Source: Heliocidaris tuberculata (taxonomy: Eukaryota > Echinodermata > Echinoidea > Camarodonta > Echinometridae). Taken from it: a stretch of 64,000 bases of DNA. The stretch covers positions 27,038,499-27,102,498 of the forward strand of contig CM046846.1 of the NCBI GenBank assembly GCA_025618425.1. Reading direction: 5' to 3'. Position 1 is the stretch's first letter. Every line of letters starts with the position of its first letter. The position numbers and the translations under genes were made by a program. The notes under the pieces are model-generated. The model was not told the DNA's origin. It made no database searches and worked only from the letters and a program-made list of their open reading frames with translations. This document shows, one piece after another, positions 1 through 10,147 of the stretch.

Positions 1-3000
1 GGAACTCCCTTAGCAGCTGGTTCGGGTTGCCTTCCACATTCCTGAACTGAGACCTCAACTTAATGGCAATTCGCCTCTCGGCTGGATTGATTGCTACAGA
101 CAGAATAAATATATTTCCAATGAGAGCATGCAAAGGGCCATAGAGCATACATTGAACAGGTAATTCCAAGGCTTGGAGGAGAAGCATTCTTTGTCATAAA
201 ATGAGCAACACTTTGTATGGCAAATGAACTATGCTTCTGTAGGATTTGTATGTACAGTCCGTGCAAAAATGTAAGAAGGGCACAGCAAGGGTTAACGAAT
301 TCAGATGACCAGTTTATACTGATGCTGCACAAAGTAAAATTACACAGGGCTCAGTGCAAACTAGGCCCCAGTCTACTGAAATAACCCTTGTTAATAAATA
401 CATTTTCTTTCTCAGAGTAATTCTCAGAGCAATTTTTAGTTGAAATATGAAAACATCCACTGGATGATTTTATTTTAGGACTGGTTAGCAGAAGTAAATT
501 CTACAAGTTGCAGTGTGAAAGCTCCAAACAAAAATCCACAAGACATGCTCTCTGAATCTGAGCTAAATTTTGGTCAAAGCCTTTGTAATTGGTCAATTAC
601 TGTACAAACATCAAGCTGGGTTTTGGCATACAGCCAAAAGGACTCTATCAAATCAAAGTGCATTTCACCAGACATAGATACATACATCCAACTTTATTAA
701 CTCTGTCCTTTCACATTGCCCCTTACCCCTTTCATACTGTGACACAGCAGCCCTCCACTGCGGTTCCGTGTAGGGGTTGTACTGCAGCGGATTCAATCCA
801 GAGAAAGCTGAGAAAACGTCCTTGAGACGCACTTCTTCCTGTTCGCCTTTAGACAGCAGACGGACAAGCTGTTCATGAATTGTCCTCAATGTTAAGATCT
901 GTCAGTATGGAAGGTCAAACATCCCATCCATTTATCAAAGTTACATCATACTTCAGGGCATTGACTATTTTGAACTTCAGGAGTCAACTTAAAATTCAGA
1001 AGTCAATTTAAATCAACTGCAAGAACTGACACATCATAAAATCAATGTATATAATACTGTTTTGTAATAGATCGCAGTAATAAATACATTTTTGGAATGT
1101 TTTTTGAAAACTTTAAAATGACTAAATTATTATGATTTAAATATATCTTGTGACTGATTGGCAGTTGTGAGAACAATGTGGTACACAGGGTGATATTCTT
1201 GCCTTGCAATTAAGTTATGATTCAAAAATTCTGTCCTTGTCATGTGGCTTTTACAACAGGACATCTTGCCTACAATCGTCTGTCTACATCAGGTATATTA
1301 TACAGGGTAACTGGTACATAATTTTCATTCTCATGCATTAGCTGCACTGATAATCGAGCTCTGCCAGCATGGATAATCATGAATATGCATTGCTGCAATA
1401 GGAATATGAATATCAGTCTTTAGTTATTAGTAAGATTTCATGAATGGAAAAATCACAGATAACAATACTAAACTCACTTCTTGAATTCTCTTGGAGAGTT
1501 GAGAGAGACCCTCTGGGGTGAACTTGGCACCATTCCAGGGGTGCATGGGGTCCCTCTTCCAGAACTGTTCAGTGAGCTTCTCACAGCTGGAGACCCACTT
1601 GTCACAGATGGCGATGCCGCTCAGCAAGGCCTGCTTGACCTTGTGGAAGGGGTCAAGCCAGAGGTCAAATGCTCCAAGTTTGCGTTGGATGAAGCGACCA
1701 AATGCACTCCCTGGCATAAAGATGAGGATCACATGACATATTTGAGCAATTCATTTTGAGATAAATTCAATCAAGGAAATATCTCTCAAGATTAAGATGG
1801 ACCAAAAAACTTAAAGAAAAAGAATGTAAAAAAATAGAAAATTTCATACATTAATGAGATTTAATACCTCTATACTTACAAATTTTGTAAAAGGCTATAA
1901 TAAAAGCAAGTAAAATGCTCATACAATTTCCATCCTCGAATCATGCAGGGTATGTAGAAGGTTACAACATTGCCATCTATGAAGTCGATATTCTGCAATT
2001 ATAAGGTGAAAAGAATTGCAGTCCCTCTCCATTCAATATGCTTAATTTCTTTTCATTCATCTACAAAATTAACTGCAAAAGAAACCTCATATTATATTGC
2101 TAATGACTAACCTATGACCTCTAGCAAGTGGGCCATCCTCTTTTCAGGGTAGGGGTCAAACTCGCCCTGCTTCCAGACGTCGTCAACAGCATCTTGGGTG
2201 GTCTCCACCAGCTCCTGGCCCTCCTCCAAGGAGAGGGTGTCTAGGACATCAAACTCCCTGGACACCGTCTCAAAGAAGGACAAGAAATGCTCCGCCCGCT
2301 CCTTGGTCTCCTGGGTGCGGCCGGACATCGCCACCTCTGACCAGTGCTGGAATTCATCCGAAGGGGTAAGGATGCCTGGTGGTTTGAGAGTTCCAAGTAA
2401 ATATTTCAGTGAAATTGTACAAGTTGAAAAAGAATATTCATTACCATCTCCTACCCTTCCATACATGTACAAGCTCCTTTATTCCCTATCTACTTCATTA
2501 TAAGTTTATGAACACATGACTCTGTCCAATGGTAGTAAAGGAAACATAGATATTTCAATCTGATTGAAGCAGCAAAGAAAATACATAGGAACAGAAACCC
2601 ATTCTGGAAAGATACCAAGGAGCTAAGGTAAAAAAAAAAGCAATAAAATAATAACATAATGCAAAGGGGAAACCTCACTTTACAGCAGCAAATAATTTTT
2701 TTTTTTATTGCAATCAAATTTTTTAAAACTGAGTTATCCCTACGAATGTTGTCAATCTAAGGAAACGTCAATAGGTCATACCAGCAAAGTCCTCATCCCC
2801 TCGTTTGACCGGTCCTCCTTGTGAAGGATCCTGCTTCCTGACCAGGCTCTTGAGTCCAGCCCTGAGCTCACTCAGCAAGCTCTGGAGCTTGGGATTGAAG
2901 GAACGGTTGTACTTCTCATCCTCGATTAGCAATGGTGCAAAAACCTACGATTCAAAAAAGAGGGTAATATATGGTGTTCACACAAAATAACTGCTTAGGA

Positions 3001-4453
3001 GCACCATTCAGAACACAGAAACTGCCCACTGATCACCTGAGGAATTCGATCAAGCAAAAAGATCATATAACACGATAAAAACTACTTTCGAAAAATAAAC
3101 TCAAGGGCAATTTCAAAGGCCTATTGTACTGCCCATAGAAATTGTAATGTTCGCACATTTCTAAAGGTGATAGACAGGGCTATTGAAATTGTCTTGAGTT
3201 TATTTTTCGAAAGTAGTTTTTATCGTGTTATATTAATTTAGAGGCAGTTCATGTTATATGTCATGTAATAAATATTTTTTCATTATTTTTGTATTGATTT
3301 AAAGACGATATAAACAAAACAAATAGAAAACAATAATGGAATAAAATCACATACAAATCAACTATTTTAAAAATTTAATAAAAAGTGCACATAAAAACAC
3401 TCCATTAACAAAAACAAAATCAGCATGAAAATGAATTTAAACAAATCCTTCAATATGGGAGAAAATCAAATGAAAAGGTAGCAAATTAGATTTCAAATAG
3501 TTCTTGCAATATTAGAAACTAATATTTCAATTATTTAATGCAACCCCCCAAAAAGGAGAGCAAAATATTTTGCCATGATTGGTCCCATTCAATGTTATTC
3601 TTCACGATGGCCATTCACTGACCTTGTCCACTGCGTGAAAGAGTGCTCCAACAGGAGAGTCCATCATAGACACAGTTAGAATGTCTGACTGGACATTATC
3701 AGCCGAGATGACATCTGGCCGGAGCTTGAAGAAAGCAATCACTTTCTCTCCTGTATCACTGGGATCAACCTAGGATGAGATCGAAAGGTTAATGGTCAAC
3801 TTGTGTTTGGGTAGAGACAGAAAAGTTGTAAGTATATATATATTTGAGACTACAAATAAATATCTGAAACACAATTTTGATATAACAAGTACAGAATGAT
3901 AAGGAAATAGTGCTAGTCTTCATGACTATGATGTAGTCTCAGGTGACTCTTTTCTTACACTTTAATATTACTTAACTAACAACTTTTATCTTGTTAACAA
4001 TTCTCGTAAGAGATACCTCACAATCAATAAAACACATTTATAATTACAACAATCTAAGATAGTGAAATCGTATTTGATTGATCATGAGTAAATTTGTTAT
4101 AGAATTGTTATTCTTACAGATAAGTTTTAAGAAACAGGACTTTAGTTGTACAAATGCTTGAGATCAATACATGAAAACAGATCTACTGCACGTTCTTGTG
4201 TTTCATATCTCACAATTGAGTTGAGTTGATCATTTAATTGCATGTCAATCACCTTATTTGCCAAGTAGACTTTCTTGTTTCCTCCGGAGCTGTTGAGCTT
4301 TGCCGAGAGCACAGAGCAGTTACCATCATCCAGAAAGGTGTTGAGCTCTCTGGCTGAGTACAGGCTGGTGATTGCACTGTCATTGGCCGGGAGGCCTAGG
4401 AGTGCCCCACAAGAGGACAGGACATGGTCCTTCCGGACATCCTCAGCAGGCAT
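1..4453 (-). CDS. DYNC2H1: Cytoplasmic dynein 2 heavy chain, N-terminal part (first 7 exons, truncated by window edge)
   Basis: Seven minus-strand exons join in phase: 4453-4253, 3769-3623, 2944-2782, 2375-2112, 1710-1478, 898-727 and 93-1 (continues outside). Together they encode about 424 residues of a protein that is normally about 4300 aa. The start is the first ATG, opening with MPAEDVRKDH, followed by LNTFLDDGNCSVLSAKL. Diagnostic dynein-2 tail stretches include AFFKLRPDVIS, GILTPSDEF, LVETTQDAVDDVW, FGRFIQRKLGAFDLW and GLNPLQYNPYTEPQW. These follow the vertebrate DYNC2H1 N-terminus in order, which makes the call strong even without the motor domain. The family drives retrograde intraflagellar transport in cilia; this N-terminal tail region assembles the dimer and its intermediate and light chains. 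Every intron shows GT-AG ends on the minus strand. The 5' untranslated exon is not resolved. The gene is head to head with the DCUN1D5-like gene. Confidence 0.95.
3066..3233. mobile_element. TA-flanked MITE hairpin in DYNC2H1 intron 2
   Basis: Inverted arms of about 50 bp (3066-3116 and 3186-3233) share CGATAAAAACTACTTTCGAA and its complement. TA flanks both ends, as expected of Tc1/mariner-type non-autonomous elements. A diverged copy in the opposite orientation lies at 25089-25215. Confidence 0.75.
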
Positions 4454-5965
4454 GGTGAACCTTGGACTTGGTTAGTAGACACAAAACTCACTTCCGATTC
4501 AGCATTATTATTCTTGCAAAATAGCTCTTTGAATATCTATTTCTTGAATCTGTCGATAATATAATAAAGAAAACATATTCTCTGTAAAAAGTATGATCAA
4601 ACTAATAAAGAAAATATTCTTTTTGAAAAATATAATTTTTCTTTTTATCCTTTTAGATTCTAGGAAGATAGACTTCTAATACAAAAAGGCTTAATATATT
4701 TTAAAGTCACAATATTTAATGTTTGACAGGTGAGCAGCATAAATTAGAAACATTTCATCCATTATTTTAATGTTAATCTAAAAAAATTCTTAAATGATTT
4801 TCCGGACAAAATCCAAAAAAACTCAATTCAAAGGCAAAAAAGGTTAAGGAATTTAGGCATTATTGTGGTTGAGGAAACCACCATTCACGCAGCACTGAAG
4901 CGCTTCATTGCGTCACATGCATTGGTGTCCTAATTCCCCATCTATAGACTCTGCACGCAAGCTTGTGCATGCTAATAAACAAGTGGTTTCCTCAACAATA
5001 TAGCCGGCATTTATAAGTATAGACCACAAAATAAAATATATAATTTTCAATGGTACTCCCTTTTGCTAAACAGATTTCCAAGGCCATTGCTTAACTTTTT
5101 TCTTAACTCTAACTTCAATTACCAATTCAAATTAATCTCTAACGTTACAGCTACAATAACCTTGCATATATGTGAGTGCAGCTAGACTATCAATTATCCA
5201 CAAACTTGCCAACTAACAGTAAGATATTAGTGATCACTCATGCACATCAATTTAATGTTACTTGTTAGAGAGGCTGCATATCAACAAGGTGGACTAATCT
5301 AGTCTGCTTATCAATTTCAAGTTTGAACATGTTGAATCTAATCTGAGTGAGACTGAAAAAAGTGAATGAAACCCTCGCTCAGGCTCAGCCAGTCTCAGCT
5401 CAGGCCACATCTACAAATTACAATATAATAACCTGTCCTTGCATAGTCTAGAGTCTATGTGTGACTGTGAGTGAGCTCAGGCCGATTGTGATTCTTAATC
5501 TTGGTCTTGGACTTGGAAAATGAAGAATGAAAATAAAAAAAAGTAACTAGCTTGATGTGAGTTTGACATTGTGGACCTTCCACATTAGAACTTTTCATCT
5601 CATTTAATCTACCGTGCTTAACAAGCGGCCTGTGCTCAGCCTCAGAGTTTGATCATGATACCTTATTTTTATCAATGAATGAATGACAGTAACAAACTAC
5701 AGTCCCACACGTAAGATTTCGTGAAGGAAAATTAAAAATGGTTGCCATGGGTTAGCGTTCCGTATCTAAGTGCAATATTTCTTATTCTGCACAGTCCTGT
5801 CAGCCTCCCAAGTACAATAAAATATATTTCCACGAGTCCTTCAATATGTAGTGCTATCAGATTGTATTCTAGATTAACTAAAATTCGTTATATTACTGAA
5901 ATTACGCAGCCTTACCCAGCGGAACAGCCGTCAGTAGCCGATGAAATACAGGAATTTCCTCAGCC
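4454..5965. other. Intergenic stretch upstream of DYNC2H1
   Basis: AT-rich sequence with no convincing exon. It probably holds DYNC2H1 5' untranslated sequence, but no splice structure could be fixed. The only structured part is the hairpin at 4862-5000. Confidence 0.5.
4862..5000. repeat. Short inverted repeat (MITE-like)
   Basis: Ends match as inverted repeats: TGGTTGAGGAAACCAC at the left and GTGGTTTCCTCAAC at the right, about 100 bp apart. No coding content. Small DNA-transposon relic is the likely reading. Confidence 0.6.
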
Positions 5966-5969
5966 ATTT

Positions 5970-6090
5970 GCCTTGCCAATATCGCGGTTTCTGATTGGTC
6001 AAATCTTTGCGGGGCTCCAGCATGACCAATCAACGGTGTTGTAAAGTACGAGAGAATTCGCCGGAGAAACGCATGCGCAGCCTGTGCGGT
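5970..6090. promoter_or_regulatory. Candidate bidirectional promoter between DYNC2H1 and DCUN1D5
   Basis: Three CCAAT boxes cluster here: CCAAT at 5976-5980, ATTGG at 5994-5998 and CCAAT at 6026-6030. An NRF1-like core GCATGCGC follows at 6071-6078. CCAAT pairs and NRF1 sites are common in TATA-less bidirectional promoters of housekeeping and ciliary genes. The location between two divergent genes fits, but no transcription start is visible in the sequence. A possible splice donor GTGAGT at 6182 could end a non-coding first exon of the rightward gene. Confidence 0.5.
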
Positions 6091-6520
6091 AATGGCGAGC
6101 TACACAGGGGGGACATGGGCGAAAATATACCACGAAACTTCGCAATGATTTAAGCTTTGTCAACAAATCTATTCATATTTTGTGAGTATGAACATTCGCT
6201 GTCAATATTTCACAATCCAATCATATAATTTTCTTACTTTAATAATCATGGCAATGTGTTTTCTCGTCTTCTTTCTAAACGTAAACATCGTTTGACATTC
6301 AATGTTCGTCACCGAAGTGTCATGATAGGGTACCGTACGGTAGGTACGTTGTGTGTGTGTTTTTGTGTATGCAATGCTAGACTGCAGCTTTGATTTTCGC
6401 TGCCGACCGAGAATGGGATCGGAGTTACCCCGTCACATAGGCCCGGCTTGACCCGGTCGACCGTGCGCATCGACATCCGATTACGGATGGATCACGCCAT
6501 GCCATGGGCTGGGGAATAAC

Positions 6521-7087
6521 TAACTCCAGGGAGCTCGAACGCGTAGCGTTCGAGCTCCAGGTACAAATAACCGACGTCTGCATCGCCATGAGTTTGGTTA
6601 AATTCATTTGTTAGTTTTTGAAGGTAAGATGAAAATTTGTACTTACATGTCAGGATAATTACTTTATATATGCAGTAGGCTTTCAAATTTCACGATTTGA
6701 CGATCATTTCGATGAAAAAAAGATAAATTTCCTCTCCGAGCCGATCTTTCCCCGTGTTGTATCGTCGATGCAAATGACTCGCATTCGCAATGCGCATGCG
6801 CTGAATTGCATGCGCACCGTGAATACGAGTCATTTGCATCGACGATACAACACGGGGAAAGATCGGCTCGGAGAGGAAATTTATCTTTTTTTCATCGAAA
6901 TGATCGTCAAATCGTGAAATCTGAAAGCCTACTGCATATATAAAGTAATTATCCTGACATGTAAGTACAAATTTTCATCTTACCTTCAAAAAACTAACGA
7001 ATGAATTTAACCAAACTCATGGCGATGCAGACGTCGGTTATTTGTACCTGGAGCTCGAACGCTACGCGTTCGAGCTCCCTGGAGTTA
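6521..7087. mobile_element. Foldback transposon with 9-bp target duplication
   Basis: Almost the whole 567 bp is a palindrome: arms of roughly 275 bp (6521-6795 and 6815-7087) around a short spacer. Termini are TAACTCCAGGGAGCTCGAAC and its complement. The direct repeat GGGAATAAC occurs at 6512-6520 and 7088-7096, a clean 9-bp target-site duplication. Long terminal inverted repeats with a 9-bp duplication are typical of Mutator-like elements; no transposase is present, so it is non-autonomous. Each arm tip also carries an inner near-palindrome around GAACGC/GCGTTC. Confidence 0.85.
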
Positions 7088-7170
7088 GGGAATAACCTGG
7101 TTGGAGCATTGGAGAGATTGCAAGCATTTTTTGCTGTCTCTTGACTGTTATGCTTGGACTTGGACATGCT

Positions 7171-8752
7171 TAGCCTGGAAGGCTCTTTGAAGAGTAAAAA
7201 AAAAAAAGCTGACGCTACTCTTCCCAGAGCCTGGTTTTAATCTCGCTCTGCAATAGTGAATAGAGCAGCCATTTTAGAGTCTAAAGAACCTCTTGAAAAT
7301 CACCTTTACCGTGAGCCACACCACGTAATACTATAGTGGTCATATTGACCACTACGCGGAACGAATGCAAAAATACTAGTCATTTTCTATCGCATGTACT
7401 TAAGGTATGGGGGGAAAAATTAGATAAATATTTAAAATACTTCCTTTCAAATTCAGCTCTTCAAAATCTCACTCCTACCTTAAATGGCCGTTAGGAAGAA
7501 CTTCTGATATTTCCAGCAAAATCCAAAGTCAAAATCATGTCCAAAACCTAAGAAATCCCCGCCAATTTTTTTCGCGATCGCATGTTGTTGTTTTCCTGCT
7601 GCCGATGTTTTTAGACTAAATCGGCCAAAATTTTTTTGTCCACAACGAAACTCGGTATCGTGTGCACATCGATCCCTACGATCGCACACACGGAAAATCG
7701 GGACTTACGTGTGCGTGATAGGAACCGAACTTTTAACGAACAAATTTTTTAGTGGGAGATGTCAGCGCTCGCGGCGATCAGGAAATGTACACGATGACTT
7801 GCGATACCCCGTTTCGCCAGAAGTGACAGTAAATTACGGATTTCATTTTTGGAATTATCTTTTCCAACATTGGTGAGTTGAATTTATTGTATTTCATGAA
7901 TATGTTGGTGTCGTTTTTTGTAAATTAAATGCCGATTATGAGTGAATGTTGGTGACTTTTGTGCAGTGGTGTTTTGAAAGTGTCGAGGTGGATAACTGCC
8001 TAGAGTCTACACACAAGGTATAGTAAAGTCGCTATGAGTGCCGTGAGCCAGCTTCTCTCATCTCCTCTTCACCATAGCTTTAAAATATTAAAACCTCATT
8101 TTTTACCCTAGAATTAAAAAATATCAGGAAAAAAATGTGAAATATTAATTTTAATGGTTACCGGTAGGTTGAATGTTGTCCGAACGACGCCCCAAAAAAG
8201 TCTTCACTGCGCTCGTAGAACCGGAAGTGACCCGTAATGTCATCGACCTACAGTCAGTCACGCAATTTTCAGATGCACCATACGTTAGACAAGACTGCTA
8301 CGAGCGGGCAGGCCTCACACGCATTTTGATTGTGTGTCTTCAGCATGCATACAGTAGCGGTCTTGTCTAACGTATGGTGAATCTGAAAATTGCGAGAGTG
8401 ACTGTAGGTCGATGACGTTACAGGACACTTCCGGGTCTTCGAGCACAGCGCAGGCTTTTTTCAGGGCGTCATTCGGACAACATTCAACATACCGGTAAAC
8501 ATTAAAATTAATATTTCATATTTTTTTCCCAATATTTTTTAATTCTAGGGTAAAAAATGGGGTTTTAATATTCTAAGCTATGGTGAAGAGGAGATGAGAG
8601 AAGCTGGCTCACGGTAAAGGTGATTTTCAGGAGGTTCTTTAGACTCTAAAATGGCTGCTCTATTGCAGAGCAAGATTAAAATACCAGGCTCTGTGAAGAG
8701 TAGCGTCAGCTTTGTTGTTTTTTTTTTACTCTTCAAAGAGCCTTCCAGGCTA
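7171..8752. mobile_element. Foldback transposon with 8-bp target duplication, interrupted by a second insertion
   Basis: The termini TAGCCTGGAAGGCTCTTTGA and complement are flanked by the direct repeat GACATGCT at 7163-7170 and 8753-8760. The left arm is split: 7171-7318 matches the complement of about 8600-8752, and 8041-8300 matches the complement of about 8330-8610. Removing the 722-bp insert at 7319-8040 and one duplicate restores an element of about 850 bp that is mostly palindrome. The 8-bp duplication and TAG...CTA ends suggest a hAT-type non-autonomous element. Short open frames inside are by-products of the palindrome. Confidence 0.85.
7319..8040. mobile_element. 722-bp insertion inside the left arm of the foldback element
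   Basis: It is flanked by the 10-bp direct repeat CCGTGAGCCA (7309-7318 and 8041-8050). The uninterrupted sequence survives in the opposite arm of the host element, near 8595-8625 on the minus strand, and acts as an internal empty site. The insert starts CACCACGTAA and ends CTATGAGTG, with only weak terminal inversion and no coding potential I recognise. Class uncertain. Confidence 0.7.
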
Positions 8753-9195
8753 GACATGCTAATGTTCAAAATGATAATGCAGGGGCATTATAGGAGGGGG
8801 TGAGGGGATAGCATACGGGCTTGATGTTTTAATATGACTTTGTCTTTAAACACCAAGCCATACACGGGGGGCAATCTCCCCTACGGAGAGACAAGTAAAC
8901 AAAAAAATCAGTGGGCAAGATTCATCCATTTCCACTTATGGTGAACCTGTCCTTGCAAAAAAAAAGTTCTAGTTTGCTAAAATCTTCCTCTTCAGCTCAT
9001 CTGACCACTTGATCTGCATGGAGAGGGAGAGGACCAAATAAGATTTTCGTTTAATTAGGTCAAATCATGATTTGATATCCTGTTTAATTATGTTTTGAAC
9101 TAGATATGGATGTGAAGGCATTTGTGAAATCTGTTGAGTATTAATCTGCATTCTAAATGGTGTTTCATGCTTGTTTTCCCTGTGTCTCCCATCAG
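8753..9195. other. Intergenic, no feature seen
   Basis: Between the foldback element and the candidate upstream exon of the DCUN1D5-like gene I see no exon, repeat or RNA gene. Confidence 0.4.
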
Positions 9196-9331
9196 GTTAG
9201 TGCCATTGACCTTGCCAACGATGCTGTGAGCCCATTCATATTCCATCACCTCACACACATTCCTGTCCGCCCTGGATTATCCAAACAATTCAGCTTCACA
9301 CCCCAACCTTCATCAGCGATTTACTCGCTTG
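9196..9331 (+). other. Candidate alternative upstream coding exon of the DCUN1D5-like gene
   Basis: A 136-bp open stretch has an acceptor (CTCCCATCAG before 9196) and a donor (G then GTAAGG at 9332). It reads through 45 codons beginning VSAIDLANDAVSP and ends in phase 1. If spliced to a second acceptor at 10145 (CCCTCATTCAG), the joined frame continues directly into MAPKRKRG. This would give an N-terminally extended isoform, as DCUN1D4 has in vertebrates, but the residues are not recognisably conserved and no start exon was found upstream. Confidence 0.35.
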
Positions 9332-9765
9332 GTAAGGAAGTAATCTGTAATCCTGATAAAATATTTTCAGTTTTTCCCCAAGCATGAAGAAAAAAGCAGC
9401 GTGGCATACCTTACAGTTCCCAAATATTTGCAAAGATCTTTTTAGTTCAAGCTACATGTAGTTCGTACATTTGTCTGGTGATTTGAACAACAAACAGATG
9501 TAATCATCACATGATGGGATGGAAAGCATTTCTTTTGTAAATCTTCTTGCCAAAGTCATGCATTAGTTTACATGTGTGTATGTCACTTTTGTCAATACTC
9601 TGTTATTTCTTAATCTGAATTATTCTCTTTCTTGATTGCTCATTACAAATAGTGATTGATAATATGGGATGTGAATACAATCACAACTGTCTTGTTATGC
9701 CTTTGAATACAGGAGTTTGTATGGAAGAGCAAATAAATTAGGGAATATTATAACTTCCTGAGATA

Positions 9766-9796
<31 letters not shown>

Positions 9797-10147
9797 CTTT
9801 TTCTTTCTTTTGAATAATGATAACATTTTTTTTCAAGTTTACCAAACGAAAAAGAAAGGAACTTTCTTGTAGATGAGTGACTAGAGGACTTATGGCATTG
9901 TGTATACTATCGGAGTTTGGTAATTGAGAAATAAAAATCCAGTGAATTTACCAAAGAGCACTTGTGTATCAACTTGGTTTCAAACCCAGGACCTCCAAAG
10001 TACAAGACCACAGCTCTACCTCTGAGCCATCATGCCTCCTTGTTTGGTTACTGTAATATTCCTGTTGATTCTATGTTTTTCTTTTAGACCCTGGGTGGCG
10101 GTGGAGATTATAAGTCCACACCACACCCTGCTTTCCCTCATTCAGAC

